From assembly GCA_038243605.1 (NCBI GenBank), contig JBBSQX010000001.1, positions 271,563-335,562 of the forward strand: 64,000 bases of DNA. The letters run 5' to 3'. Position numbers and translations under genes: made by a program. Positions within the stretch are counted from its first letter, which is position 1, and every line of letters begins with the position of its first letter. The notes under the pieces are model-generated. The model searched no databases. It saw nothing but the letters and a program-made list of their open reading frames with translations, and was not told where the DNA came from. Positions 50,165 through 59,518 of the stretch are shown here, in pieces. This stretch comes from Terrimesophilobacter sp038243605 (GTDB lineage: Bacteria > Actinomycetota > Actinomycetes > Actinomycetales > Microbacteriaceae).

Positions 50165-51430
50165 GTGATAGATCCCCAGTTGTTACGCGAAAACCCTGAT
50201 GCCGTTCGGCAATCCCAGAGCTCCCGCGGCGACTCTGTCGACCTCGTCGATGCTGCCCTCGCTGCCGACCAAACACGTCGTTCGGCGATCAATGAGTTTG
50301 AAGCTTTGCGGGCAGAACAGAACGTTTTCGGCAAAACTGTGGCATCCGCCCCGAAAGAAGAGAAGCAAGCGCTCGTTGCTCAGGCTCAAGAACTCGCGGG
50401 CCGTGTGAAAGAAGCGAACCTGGCGGTCACGGAGGCGGAGAGCGAGTTCGACCGTATCGTCGGGTCGATCGCCAACCCCATCATCGACGGGGTGCCCGCG
50501 GGAGGCGAAGAGAACTTCACCACACTGCGCGAGGTGGGTGAGAAGGCAGAGTTTGCCTTCGAAGCACGCGACCATGTCGAGCTCGGTGAGGGGCTGAAAG
50601 CCCTCGATGTGACCCGTGGAGCGAAAGTTTCTGGCAGCCGTTTCTACTTTTTGACCGGAATCGGCGCGCGGCTCGAGATCGCGCTCATGAACATGGCTCT
50701 CGATCAGGCGCTGAGCGATGGCTTTACCCCGCTCATCACGCCAACACTCGTGCGCCCAGAGATTATGAAAGGCACCGGGTTTCTTGGCGAGCACGCTGAC
50801 GAGGTCTACTATCTCCCTGCAGACGACCTCTACCTCACAGGTACGAGCGAGGTTGCGCTCGCCGGTTTCCACTCTGATGAGATTCTCGACATGGATGCGG
50901 GGCCCCTTCGCTATGCCGGATGGTCTACCTGCTACCGGCGAGAGGCCGGCTCTGCGGGCAAAGACAACCGAGGTATCCTGCGCGTGCACCAGTTCAACAA
51001 GTTGGAGATGTTCAGCTACGTGTTGCCGGAGGATGCGGTGGCCGAGCACGATCGCCTTGTTTCTTACCAAGAGCGCATGCTGCATGCGTGCGAGCTCAGC
51101 TACCGCGTCATCGACGTTGCTGCTGGCGACCTCGGCAGCAGTGCGGCGCGCAAGTTCGACATCGAGGCCTGGGTGCCGACGCAGGGTGCGTACCGCGAGC
51201 TCACGAGCACCAGCAATTGCACCACGTATCAGGCTCGCCGGCTCAACATCCGTTACCGCACAGAGTCGGGAAAGACCGCCCCGGTGGCGACTCTCAACGG
51301 AACGCTGGCGACCACTCGATGGCTTGTGGCGATTCTCGAAACCCATCAGCAAGCGGATGGCTCCGTGCGGGTTCCCACCGCACTGCAGCCGTACCTTGGT
51401 GGCCTTGAAATTATGGAACCGGTTCGCTGA
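50165..51430 (+). CDS. serS: Seryl-tRNA synthetase
   Basis: A 421-aa class II synthetase that charges tRNA-Ser. An N-terminal coiled-coil arm (about 30-105, SAINEFEALRAEQNVFGKTVASAPKEEKQALVAQAQEL) clamps the long variable arm of tRNA-Ser. Catalytic motifs are TSEVAL, motif 2 CYRREAGSAGKDNRGILRVHQFNKLEMF, and motif 3 near LNGTLATTRWLVAILE. The GTG start has TAGAAT 6 nt upstream. Two tRNA-Ser genes follow within 2.5 kb. Confidence 0.95.
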   Translation: MIDPQLLRENPDAVRQSQSSRGDSVDLVDAALAADQTRRSAINEFEALRAEQNVFGKTVASAPKEEKQALVAQAQELAGRVKEANLAVTEAESEFDRIVGSIANPIIDGVPAGGEENFTTLREVGEKAEFAFEARDHVELGEGLKALDVTRGAKVSGSRFYFLTGIGARLEIALMNMALDQALSDGFTPLITPTLVRPEIMKGTGFLGEHADEVYYLPADDLYLTGTSEVALAGFHSDEILDMDAGPLRYAGWSTCYRREAGSAGKDNRGILRVHQFNKLEMFSYVLPEDAVAEHDRLVSYQERMLHACELSYRVIDVAAGDLGSSAARKFDIEAWVPTQGAYRELTSTSNCTTYQARRLNIRYRTESGKTAPVATLNGTLATTRWLVAILETHQQADGSVRVPTALQPYLGGLEIMEPVR

Positions 51431-51431
51431 A

Positions 51432-52280
51432 TTGGAGCACCGCATTACTTCTGTTGAATCGCACGACCAGTGGCTTGTTGCGCTGGACGTTGACGGCACC
51501 ATCATCCACGAAGACGAAACCCTCACGGATGTCGTGCGGGGCGCCGTGCAGAGGGCACGCGATGCCGGTCACCTGGTGACGATTGCCACCGGGCGCTCCT
51601 GGGCGGCCACTCAGCCGATCCTCGACAAGCTTGACCTCACGCCGGAGTACGTCGTGTGCGCGAACGGAGCGGTCACGATGAGGCGCGACACGTCCGTGGA
51701 AGGCAACTACCGTCGAGATTTGGTGGAAACGTTTGACCCGGCGCCCGTACTCACCCGCATTCGCGACGGGCTGCCAGAGGGTCGCTTCCTTGTCGAAGAC
51801 GCCACCGGGCACCGCCTCTACACCGAGGGGATGCAGGAGTGGAACCTCGACAATGCACGGCAGGTGGAATTCGACGAACTGCTTGCACTGCCCGCCACCC
51901 GCGTGGTTGTCGTCTCGCCGGGGCAGGAACCCGCAGAGTTCCTTGAGGTGATTGAGTCGCTTGGTCTGCATCAGGTCAGCTACTTCATCGGCTGGACGGC
52001 GTGGCTCGATATTGCGCCGGAGGGCGTCAACAAGGGCACCGCGATGGAGCGGGTGCGCGCCATCCACGACTTCCCTCGGGAGCGCGTGCTCGTTGTCGGT
52101 GACGGCCGAAACGACATCGAAATGTTCGAGTGGGCGCGCGTCGGTGGACGGGCTGTGGCGATGGGTCAGGCCCCGGATGAGGTCAAGGCTGCGGCGACAG
52201 AAGTGACCGGTTCGGTGGTCGATGATGGGCTTGTTGCCGCGCTCGCGACACTGCCGGGCGTCGCTCACAGCAGCCGTTAG
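51432..52280 (+). CDS. HAD family (Cof-type) phosphatase
   Basis: A 282-aa HAD superfamily hydrolase of the Cof/YbiV type. Motif I is ALDVDGTI (nucleophile Asp), motif II IATGR, and the motif III/IV region GVNKGTAMERV and VVGDGRNDIEMFEWA. It dephosphorylates small sugar or cofactor phosphates. The only sensible start is TTG 51432, one base after the serS stop, giving an N-terminus 20 residues before motif I. Translational coupling with serS probably compensates for the weak start. The serS link is conserved-looking but functionally unexplained. Confidence 0.82.
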   Translation: MEHRITSVESHDQWLVALDVDGTIIHEDETLTDVVRGAVQRARDAGHLVTIATGRSWAATQPILDKLDLTPEYVVCANGAVTMRRDTSVEGNYRRDLVETFDPAPVLTRIRDGLPEGRFLVEDATGHRLYTEGMQEWNLDNARQVEFDELLALPATRVVVVSPGQEPAEFLEVIESLGLHQVSYFIGWTAWLDIAPEGVNKGTAMERVRAIHDFPRERVLVVGDGRNDIEMFEWARVGGRAVAMGQAPDEVKAAATEVTGSVVDDGLVAALATLPGVAHSSR

Positions 52281-52323
52281 GTCATCCGTCGGTTAGAATC
52301 TTCAACGGCGTGAGAACGCTGAT

Positions 52324-52408
52324 GGAGGGCTGTCCGAGCGGCCGATGGAGCCAGTCTTGAAAACTGGTGGGCAGAGATGTCTCGTGGGTTCGAATCCCAC
52401 GCCCTCCG
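52324..52408 (+). tRNA. tRNA-Ser (anticodon TGA)
   Basis: Acceptor arms GGAGGGC (52324-52330) and GCCCTCC (52401-52407) pair fully, discriminator G. The anticodon stem CCAGT/ACTGG encloses CTTGAAA, anticodon TGA. A long variable arm (GGGCAGAGATGTCTC) and TGGGTTCGAATCCCA T-arm are present, as expected of type II tRNA-Ser. CCA is not encoded. Confidence 0.95.
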
Positions 52409-52444
52409 CACTGTGCCAAAACTTTGAGTAAACAGGAGTGAACC

Positions 52445-53656
52445 ATGACTGAGTCTGAGCCGAAAGGTCGCCAAAGCAGCCGTTTGGCATCCGTGGCGAG
52501 GCATGGGCGCTTGCGTCGCAACAAGCCGTGGCTGGCGGTGCTCAAGTTCGTCGGTGCCGCAATGGCCATTGTCTTAGTGAGCGGCGCAGCTGTCGGCAGC
52601 TATGCCGTGTGGAAAATTGAAAGCAGCATCAAAACGGTCACAATTGTCGGGGAAACCGAGGGGCCACCTCCCGCACTCGGAGCATACGAGGGTGGTTTCA
52701 ACATCCTTCTCGTGGGGAGCGATCGGTGCGAAGATCCTGAGGGATGTAAAGATCGTGAAGCCAACCTCAACGATGTGACGATTCTGCTTCACGTTTCTCA
52801 GGACCAAACCAACGCGGTGGCAGTGAGTTTTCCGCGTGACCTTGTAGTTCCTATCCCCTCCTGCCCACAACCCGACGGCGGTAGTTCAAACTCGATGACG
52901 GCCCAGCCGATCAACGTCACTCTCTATTACGGAGGGCTTCCGTGCACCGTGTTGACGGTCTCGGCATTGACGGGCCTTGACATCCAGTTCGCCGCGGAGG
53001 TGACCTTCACCGGAGTCGCCAGAATTTCTAGCGCCATTGGCGGGGTGACCGTGTGCGTCAACGGTCCCGTGATCGACGAATTTTCGGGAATAAACCTTCC
53101 AGCGGCCGGAGAGTACGAGCTTCTAGGCCACGATGCTCTTGCCTTTCTCCGCACCCGTCACGGTGTCGGTGACGGAAGCGACCTTGGTCGCATCAGTAAC
53201 CAGCAGGTGTTTATGTCAGCTCTCGTGCGCACGCTGAAGTCGGATGGCGTGTTGAACGATATCGGTAGTCTCTACAACATCGCGACGGTTGCGAGCCAGA
53301 ACCTCACCGTGTCGAACAGCCTCAAGAATGTCAACACGATGATCTCGATGGCGCAGGTGCTCAAGAAGCTTCCGCTCGATCGGGTGTTGTTCGTTCAGTA
53401 CCCAGGAACGACGGGGCAGCCGGGGGTCTATCTGGGCAAGGTTGCGCCGATCAAATACGCTGCAGATGCGTTGTTCGCGAAGATCAGCGCGGACCAACCT
53501 TTCATCCTCGAGGCAGGAAACACGGGGAGTGGTTCAGTGGCCAATCCGAATGCGCCTACCGATGTTCCCGAGTCCACGACGGATGGCGTTGAAGTCCTTG
53601 AAGGGGTCAAGGGGCAAAGCGCCGCCGACTACACCTGTTCAAACGCGAACGACTAA
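52445..53656 (+). CDS. LCP (LytR-CpsA-Psr) family cell-wall polymer ligase
   Basis: A 403-aa membrane-anchored enzyme. A basic cytoplasmic tail precedes one transmembrane helix (VGAAMAIVLVSGAAVGSYAVWKI, about 38-60), then the extracytoplasmic LCP domain (NILLVGSDRCEDPEGCKDREANLNDVTILLHVSQDQTNAVAVSFPRDLVVPIP; FLRTRHGVGDGSDLGRISNQQ). LCP proteins transfer secondary polymers such as teichoic acid or arabinogalactan-type glycans from lipid carrier to peptidoglycan. ATG has CAGGAG about 7 nt upstream. It lies between the two tRNA-Ser genes. Confidence 0.88.
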   Translation: MTESEPKGRQSSRLASVARHGRLRRNKPWLAVLKFVGAAMAIVLVSGAAVGSYAVWKIESSIKTVTIVGETEGPPPALGAYEGGFNILLVGSDRCEDPEGCKDREANLNDVTILLHVSQDQTNAVAVSFPRDLVVPIPSCPQPDGGSSNSMTAQPINVTLYYGGLPCTVLTVSALTGLDIQFAAEVTFTGVARISSAIGGVTVCVNGPVIDEFSGINLPAAGEYELLGHDALAFLRTRHGVGDGSDLGRISNQQVFMSALVRTLKSDGVLNDIGSLYNIATVASQNLTVSNSLKNVNTMISMAQVLKKLPLDRVLFVQYPGTTGQPGVYLGKVAPIKYAADALFAKISADQPFILEAGNTGSGSVANPNAPTDVPESTTDGVEVLEGVKGQSAADYTCSNAND

Positions 53657-53757
53657 CGCGTCGATTGCGAACTACTACGCCGTCGATTCGGGCGGCACCA
53701 GAGCAGAGGCGGTCGATCTCGACCCCGCTCAGACGGTATGATTGCTGACGAGTATCT

Positions 53758-53846
53758 GGAGATGTCGCATAGTCCGGCCTAGTGCACCACCCTGCTAAGG
53801 TGGAGAACCCGTAAGGGTTCCAGGGGTTCAAATCCCCTCGTCTCCG
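53758..53846 (+). tRNA. tRNA-Ser (anticodon GCT)
   Basis: Acceptor GGAGATG pairs with CGTCTCC (53839-53845), discriminator G. The anticodon stem CCACC/GGTGG encloses CTGCTAA, anticodon GCT. A long variable arm (AGAACCCGTAAGGGTTCC) and T-arm GGGGTTCAAATCCCC mark type II tRNA-Ser for AGC/AGU codons. CCA is not encoded. Confidence 0.95.
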
Positions 53847-53886
53847 CAAGTTTTTCTCCACTCAGCACGACGAGAACGGAGCGCGG

Positions 53887-54612
53887 ATGAGCATAACGGT
53901 ATCCGATCCGCATTCGGGCGTACGCCAGCTGACGATGGATCGGCCAGACAAAAAGAACGCCCTCGATGTTGAGTCTTACGTGGCGCTCACCGCGGCTTTG
54001 AGGGCCGCCGATGCCGATGCGAGCGTGCACGCGATCATCCTCACGGGGGCGGGCGGCGCGTTCACCAGCGGAAACGATCTTGCCGACTTTCTGCACCTGC
54101 GCGATCCGACTCCGGCCCTCACTTTGCTGCGAGCCCTTGTGGTCATCCAGACCCCGCTCATCGCCGCAGTAGAGGGGCCTGCCGTGGGAATCGGCGCCAC
54201 CATGCTTTTGCACTGTGACCTCGTTGTCGCGGCAAGCACAGCGAAATTTCGCTTGCCCTTCGTTCCGCTCGGTCTCACTCCGGAAGGTGGATCGTCCTAC
54301 CTTCTTCCCAAGATCGCCGGGATGAAGCTCGCCGCTGAGCTGCTCCTCTTTGGTGACCCCTTCTCTGCGGATGTCGCTGAGCGCGCAGGACTCATTAATC
54401 GGGTCGTCGCTGAGGGTGAGGCGCTGCCAACCGCGCGCGCACTCGCGGTTCGCCTCGGCGAGCTCCCTCCCGAAGCCCTCCGGGCTGCACACAAACTCCT
54501 CCACAGAGACCGCGACGAGATCCTCGCGGTGATCGATGAGGAGATCACGGTGTTTATGGAGCGCCTCACGTCGGATGAGGCGCGCGCGATTCTGAAGTCA
54601 TTCGGCTACTAG
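53887..54612 (+). CDS. Enoyl-CoA hydratase/isomerase family protein
   Basis: A 241-aa crotonase-fold protein. Oxyanion-hole segments are AIILTGAGGAFTSGNDLADF and AAVEGPAVGIGATMLLHCDLVVA. One of the two catalytic glutamates expected of hydratases is in LTPEGGSSYLLPKIAG. It may be a hydratase or a delta-isomerase of fatty-acid or aromatic catabolism. A GGAG ribosome site lies about 6 nt before ATG. It is monocistronic, just after tRNA-Ser(GCT). Confidence 0.84.
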   Translation: MSITVSDPHSGVRQLTMDRPDKKNALDVESYVALTAALRAADADASVHAIILTGAGGAFTSGNDLADFLHLRDPTPALTLLRALVVIQTPLIAAVEGPAVGIGATMLLHCDLVVAASTAKFRLPFVPLGLTPEGGSSYLLPKIAGMKLAAELLLFGDPFSADVAERAGLINRVVAEGEALPTARALAVRLGELPPEALRAAHKLLHRDRDEILAVIDEEITVFMERLTSDEARAILKSFGY

Positions 54613-54719
54613 ACCAAGGGGTCGCGCGGTGCGTGGGCCAAAGAGCGTAACGCGAACGACGTTGGCAGATTTGCTGCGTAAATCCCCGCACCAGCCTCCA
54701 ACAGCCCTAAGCTTTCGTC

Positions 54720-55343
54720 ATGACTCGTGAGCGCTCAATAGCAGTGTTTCGTTACGGATTCGCGGCGCTCGGTCTTGCCGGCCTCACCGCGCAGTATTTG
54801 TACAATGTCGCGAACATTCCCGACTACAAGCCATCCAACTTCTTCAGCTTCTTTACCGTTGAATCCAACATCATTGCCGTCGTCGCCCTGCTGATCTCCG
54901 CGACCTACGCGTGGCGAGGCGCGCAACCGAAATGGGTTTATTACCTGCGCGGTGCCGCAACGATCTACATGACGGTAACCGGCATCACGTACAGTCTTTT
55001 GTTGCGCAATGTCGCGGTGGATACGGCGGTGCCGTGGGTCAACTTGGTGCTGCACTACGTCATCCCGATCGTGATGATCGTGGACTGGCTGATCGACCTA
55101 CCACCGTTTCGTATCCGTGCCAGTTCGGCGATGGTGTGGCTGATCTACCCGATCCTCTACCTCGCCTACAGCCTCCTTCGTGGGCCGCTTGTGGACTGGT
55201 ACCCCTACCCGTTCCTCGACCCACGCCCCGAAGGCTACATTCCTGTGATCGCTACAAGCATCGCGATTGCTGCTGCTGCGCTCATCTTCGCGCTCCTCAT
55301 GTCGTGGACTACTCGCCTGCGCGTGAATTTCGAAAGGCAGTAA
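54720..55343 (+). CDS. Pr6Pr family integral membrane protein
   Basis: A 207-aa protein with six hydrophobic helices and the family-like segments NFFSFFTVESNIIAVVALL and WVNLVLHYVIPIVMIVDWLID, resembling the Pr6Pr (six-helix, AIG1/androgen-induced-like) family. It may be a membrane hydrolase; biochemical data for bacterial members are lacking. TAAGCT (54708-54713) lies 6 nt before ATG with no ribosome site, so the mRNA is probably leaderless. Its stop is 3 nt from that of the convergent sugar permease gene. Confidence 0.72.
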   Translation: MTRERSIAVFRYGFAALGLAGLTAQYLYNVANIPDYKPSNFFSFFTVESNIIAVVALLISATYAWRGAQPKWVYYLRGAATIYMTVTGITYSLLLRNVAVDTAVPWVNLVLHYVIPIVMIVDWLIDLPPFRIRASSAMVWLIYPILYLAYSLLRGPLVDWYPYPFLDPRPEGYIPVIATSIAIAAAALIFALLMSWTTRLRVNFERQ

Positions 55344-55346
55344 ACG

Positions 55347-56258
55347 TCAGCCCTTAACGCTGCCGGACGTCACTCCCTGGATGAAGCTGCGTTGAAGGAA
55401 GATATAGACCAGCAGTGGTGGGATGGACATGATCACGGCGGCGGCGGCGAGGCCGCGCAAATCGGAGACATGCTCTCCCAAGAACAAACCGATACCCGCT
55501 GGCGCTGTTTGCAGGCTAGGAGACCCCGCGAGAACCAAAGCGAGAAGGAACTCATTCCAGCTCCACATGAAGAACAGAACCAGCAGGGTGACAATTGCTG
55601 GTTTTACCGACGGCACGAGCACGCGCCACAGAGTTGTCCACGAATTGGCGCCGTCGATGCGGGCTGCCTCGATCAGCGTTTGCATGTCGTCTCCGAACGC
55701 CGCGCGCATCCAATAGATACCGAAGCTGAGGAACAACGCAATCTCGGGAACGATCAACGTGAAGGGCGAACCGGTGAGACCTAGAGCATTCATGTCGTAG
55801 TAGAGCGGAACGATGGGGGCTTCGTAGGGCAAGAGTAATCCGAGGAGAAACGCGAAGAAGAGCAGCGTTTGGCCGCGGAAGCGCATTGTGGCAAACGCGT
55901 AGCCGCCAAGGATGGAGATGAAAGCGGCGATGGGCACCACGAACACGGCAACGATGACGCTGTTCTTCATTAGCACAGAGAAGTTGGCGACATCCCACGC
56001 ACGGGCGTAGTTGCCGAAGTCGAGGGACTGAGGAAGCGCCAACCCGCTGATCACCTGGTCTTGCGGGTACAGCGAAATGAAAAAGATGCTCACCAGTGGC
56101 AACAAGGTGAACAGCGCGAAAAAGCCCAGAATCAAATGCGAGAGTGCCTGCGACGTCGCTGCGGGTTTGAGCCCCCTGCGGCGCCCGGTGGTGCGTGCGC
56201 TCACAAGGCCACGCCAACCGATATGACCGCGCTTTTTGCGCTCGCTGACGGCGGTCAC
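55347..56258 (-). CDS. Sugar ABC importer permease (MalG-like)
   Basis: A 303-aa permease of the carbohydrate uptake-1 family with six helices and EAA loop IEAARIDGANSWTTLWRVLVPSVKPAIVTL, followed by FMWSWNEFLLALVL. It forms the pore with the MalF-like subunit, whose gene it overlaps by 4 nt. It is the last gene of the operon. No ATPase gene is in the operon, so a shared MsmK/MalK-type ATPase elsewhere must energise the importer. Confidence 0.88.
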   Translation of the reverse strand: MTAVSERKKRGHIGWRGLVSARTTGRRRGLKPAATSQALSHLILGFFALFTLLPLVSIFFISLYPQDQVISGLALPQSLDFGNYARAWDVANFSVLMKNSVIVAVFVVPIAAFISILGGYAFATMRFRGQTLLFFAFLLGLLLPYEAPIVPLYYDMNALGLTGSPFTLIVPEIALFLSFGIYWMRAAFGDDMQTLIEAARIDGANSWTTLWRVLVPSVKPAIVTLLVLFFMWSWNEFLLALVLAGSPSLQTAPAGIGLFLGEHVSDLRGLAAAAVIMSIPPLLVYIFLQRSFIQGVTSGSVKG

Positions 56259-57202
56259 GGTTCTCTCCTAAAGCGTTCAATCCCAAACGCGACAAGAACA
56301 ATGAGAATAGTGAGCGTCACGCCAAGGGAAGCGGCCGAGCCGATCTCTCCTCGGTTGAAAGCTCGAGCGAAGATCTCGTACCCGGGAACAGACGTACTTG
56401 TCCCCGGCCCGCCTTTAGTCATCAGGTAGACGAGGTCGAACGACTTGAGAGCTGCCGTCACCGTGAGGGTCAACGCCACGGCGATCTCTGCCCTCAGGTT
56501 CGGAAGAGTCACGTAACGGAACTCATGCCAGGCGTTGGCGCCATCCAGTCGGGCAGCTTCATAAAGGGCCGGGTCAATCTTTTGAACGCCGGCGAGGAAA
56601 AGCACCATACACAGACCGATTTGGCGCCAGGTGCCCGTGAGTCCGACAGCGGGCAGTGCCCAGTCGAAGCTGCCGAGCCAGGCCGTCGTGACCTCGTCGC
56701 CGAACAGAGACAACAATTGATTGAGGATGCCGTTGGAAGCAAAAACCCACTGCCAGGCGATAGCGACAACGACCATCGACAGCGCTTGGGGAATGAATAG
56801 CACAGCACGGTAGCCCGTCATGCCCCGCACTCGCGATCTCGCCAGAACGGCAGTGATTAGCAAGCCAAGGGTGATCGGCACCAGCGCGTAGAAGAAAATC
56901 AACACCGCTGCGTGCCAAAAGAGCGAACGCAAGTCTGGATCGGTCAGAATCTCGATGTAGTTGTCGACACCGATGAAATCTGGTGCAGTGACGCCCGTCC
57001 ATTCGGTGAGTGAGATCTGTACCGTGCGGGCCAGCGGGTAGAGCACGAACGCGGAGACCAACAGAAGGCCGGGGAGCAGATAAAGGTAGGGAACATACTT
57101 GGGCCCGGTAATTGACCCAGCGCCCTTTCGGGCGGGCCGAACGGGGAGCGCGCTCTTCGCGTGCCCCCCTCCCGGCCCGTTCCGATGGACTCGAAGGGTC
57201 AC
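56255..57202 (-). CDS. Sugar ABC importer permease (MalF-like)
   Basis: A 315-aa permease with six helices, starting LYLLPGLLLVSAFVLYPLARTVQISLTEW, and EAA loop YEAARLDGANAWHEFRYVTLPNLRAEIAVA. GTG 57202 is chosen: it is one nt after the binding-protein stop and is preceded by GAGG; the longer frame up to 57277 would overlap that gene. It is part of a carbohydrate importer with the MalG-like partner. Confidence 0.87.
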   Translation of the reverse strand: MTLRVHRNGPGGGHAKSALPVRPARKGAGSITGPKYVPYLYLLPGLLLVSAFVLYPLARTVQISLTEWTGVTAPDFIGVDNYIEILTDPDLRSLFWHAAVLIFFYALVPITLGLLITAVLARSRVRGMTGYRAVLFIPQALSMVVVAIAWQWVFASNGILNQLLSLFGDEVTTAWLGSFDWALPAVGLTGTWRQIGLCMVLFLAGVQKIDPALYEAARLDGANAWHEFRYVTLPNLRAEIAVALTLTVTAALKSFDLVYLMTKGGPGTSTSVPGYEIFARAFNRGEIGSAASLGVTLTILIVLVAFGIERFRREP

Positions 57203-57203
57203 G

Positions 57204-58538
57204 TCACTTGACCTCGTAATACTTGTTCCAGTTCGCCTGGATGTCCTTCGCAACATTGTCAGCGCTGGTTTGCCCACCGAGCAGAGACTGCAGGTCAGGG
57301 AACATCTTGTCTCCCATCGACGGAGTAGCGGAGTCGAGGTATCCGACGAGCCCGTTGCTCTTGTTCATGGCATTCCACTCCGTGAGCACGTCTTGCGTGA
57401 CCGGGCTCGCACCCTTTGTGGGATCGACTGCACTGAACGGGAGGAAGCCACCATCGAGGTTAGATGACGCCATCTCGTCGCCCGTGTAGAAATCCAAGAA
57501 CAGCGCAGCCAAGTCGGGCTGCGCTGACTTCGTAGAGACCGTCATGGCACCGTCAAACGACCCCGTGGTCGCTGGCTGTGACCCCGCTGGTGCTGGAAGA
57601 ACGAAGAAGCCTGCATCCTCGCCCATGGAGGCATAAAGCCCCGTGTTCCAGTTTCCGGTGATCTGATAGAGGCCCTCACCGTTCACGAACGCAGCGTTGC
57701 CATCGTCGTTCTTGATGCCATTGGTGTCCGCGGAGATGTAACCATCTTTCATCCAGCTCTCGAGTTCCGTAAGGCCCTTGACGAACCCGGAACTTGTAAA
57801 GTCTCCGCCAGCTCCGTTGATCCAGTCCTGAACCTTCTGGGGTCCTGCGGTGTAGTTGAGAATCGCTGAGAGGACGTGGTTGGCTGGCCACTGTTCCAGG
57901 TTGCCCATCACAATGGGCTGCACGCCCTTCGCCTTGGCGGTGTCGAGTGACGCGGTGAACTCGTCATAGCTCGTGGGCACCTCAAGGCCGAGCTTCTTCA
58001 GAGTCGCCGTGTTGTAGAACACGCCGACAATGTTGCCACCCGGTGCTGTACCCCACTGCGAGCCAGTACCGAAGGTCTTTCCATCCTCACTGACGGTTAA
58101 CATTCCCCGAATCGAATCGGAATAGCGGCTCTCCCATCCGTAAGCCTTCGAATACTGGTCGAGCGGGTGAATCAGTTTTCCGGCGGCAAGCCTGCGGGCC
58201 ATGACCGCGTTCGACTGGGCAATGTCGGGAGCATCGTTGCTCTGCATCGTCAGATCAATGGTCTTGCCGTAGTCATCGAATGACTTGAACGACGCGTCAA
58301 CCTTCACGTTGCTGTATTTTGACTCGAAGGCCGTGATAGCGCGCTCCAGGGCTTCCTTTTGTCCGCCGGATGCCCATGAACTCACCGTGAGCGTGACGTC
58401 ACCGAGCGCTGTCACCTGCTCGGCGGAGAGCTTCTCGCCGGTAGCTTCTGCTCCACCACCACCTGAAGAACAGCCGGTGAGGAGGGCAACAGAAGCGATC
58501 GCTACCACCGCCCCTGTCTTGAGGATATTGAACCGCAT
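57204..58538 (-). CDS. Sugar-binding lipoprotein of an ABC importer
   Basis: A 444-aa family-1 solute-binding protein. The signal peptide ends in lipobox LTGC (Cys23) before a Gly/Ser linker. The mature part (VTLTVSSWASGGQKEALERAITAFESKYSNVKVDASFKSFDDYGKTIDLTMQSNDAPDIAQSN) matches oligosaccharide-binding proteins. An AAAGGAA ribosome site precedes ATG. The ligand is likely a mono- or oligosaccharide or a polyol processed by the two upstream enzymes. It is the third gene of the operon. Confidence 0.87.
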   Translation of the reverse strand: MRFNILKTGAVVAIASVALLTGCSSGGGGAEATGEKLSAEQVTALGDVTLTVSSWASGGQKEALERAITAFESKYSNVKVDASFKSFDDYGKTIDLTMQSNDAPDIAQSNAVMARRLAAGKLIHPLDQYSKAYGWESRYSDSIRGMLTVSEDGKTFGTGSQWGTAPGGNIVGVFYNTATLKKLGLEVPTSYDEFTASLDTAKAKGVQPIVMGNLEQWPANHVLSAILNYTAGPQKVQDWINGAGGDFTSSGFVKGLTELESWMKDGYISADTNGIKNDDGNAAFVNGEGLYQITGNWNTGLYASMGEDAGFFVLPAPAGSQPATTGSFDGAMTVSTKSAQPDLAALFLDFYTGDEMASSNLDGGFLPFSAVDPTKGASPVTQDVLTEWNAMNKSNGLVGYLDSATPSMGDKMFPDLQSLLGGQTSADNVAKDIQANWNKYYEVK

Positions 58539-58591
58539 GTTGACGTTCCTTTCGTTGTGATGACGGGTTCGCCCCGAACCCGTTGTTGTGA

Positions 58592-59518
58592 TTAGCGAGT
58601 GGGTGCTCGCAAGTTGTCGAGCGTTCTGTGAGCCATAAGGAGGCCGGCTTGGATGCGTTCAAGGTCGCCGCCCCACACGGGGTCCTCGTGTTCAACGGAG
58701 ACGGTGCCTTCGTAGCCGCCCTCATAGAGAGCACCAATCACGCCGCGCCAGTCCACTTGGCCGAGACCCGGGATCCTGTACCGCCACCACCCGGTGTCCC
58801 ACCCATCACGGCGTGAGACGGTGCGACCAAATACTGAGTAGCGCTGACGTGCTGCTGGATCAATCTCTAGATCTTTCGCCTGCACGTGATTCACGTAGGG
58901 CACATACTCTTTCAGTGCGGCGACAGGATCTATACCTAGCCACATAAGGTGCGAGGGGTCGAAGTTGAGGCGGAAGCCCATGTCGAGCATCCAATCCCAT
59001 AGTTCGGGAGAGTATGCGAGGTTGGCAGGGTACCCGTCGGGGCCCCATCCCTCCATCGGGCAATTCTCGATCGCGAGCGTTACCCCGTGATCCGCGGCGT
59101 ATTTCACCAAATCCGGCAAGACTTTGGCGCCTTCGCGCAGGTTGTCAGCGACGGAGTCCATCATGTTGCGTCCGATGAAGGTGCCGACGGTGGTGATTCC
59201 CAGCATTGAGGCGGTACGCACGCAGGCCTTGAGGTGATCGTGAATGTCGGCGCGGGTGGCCGGGTTGCCGTGCAGGTTGTTCTCGTAATACGCGAGTGCC
59301 GAAATCGACATGCTGGCGTCATGGAAAAGTGCTGTGACGTCATCCGCTTGATGCGCATCGAAATTTTGAACATCGAGGTGGCGCGCGTGATACACCGCGG
59401 GGTTATTCACTGGCCAGCACCCCACTTCAAGTGCTTCGAATCCGTGCGCGGATGCCCATTCCACGACCTCGTCGAGACGCTGATCTGCCATGCAGGCGGT
59501 GAGGAATCCGAGTTTCAT
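58592..59518 (-). CDS. Sugar phosphate isomerase/epimerase family protein
   Basis: A 308-aa xylose-isomerase-like TIM-barrel protein. Metal-site segments include ENCPMEGWGPDGYP, FDPSHLMWLGIDP, VNHVQAKDLEID and VSVEHEDPVWGGD. Such proteins isomerise or epimerise keto-sugars and inositols; the phosphate in the family name is often not relevant. ATG 59518 is used (GAGG upstream), overlapping the oxidoreductase stop as ATGA. With the Gfo/Idh/MocA enzyme it resembles oxidation-isomerisation routes for inositol or 3-keto-glycosides. Confidence 0.83.
   Translation of the reverse strand: MKLGFLTACMADQRLDEVVEWASAHGFEALEVGCWPVNNPAVYHARHLDVQNFDAHQADDVTALFHDASMSISALAYYENNLHGNPATRADIHDHLKACVRTASMLGITTVGTFIGRNMMDSVADNLREGAKVLPDLVKYAADHGVTLAIENCPMEGWGPDGYPANLAYSPELWDWMLDMGFRLNFDPSHLMWLGIDPVAALKEYVPYVNHVQAKDLEIDPAARQRYSVFGRTVSRRDGWDTGWWRYRIPGLGQVDWRGVIGALYEGGYEGTVSVEHEDPVWGGDLERIQAGLLMAHRTLDNLRAPTR

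Noticed and set aside
50183..51526. 447-codon minus-strand frame opposite serS
   Set aside because: Mirrors the codon structure of serS; the synthetase motifs on the plus strand are decisive.
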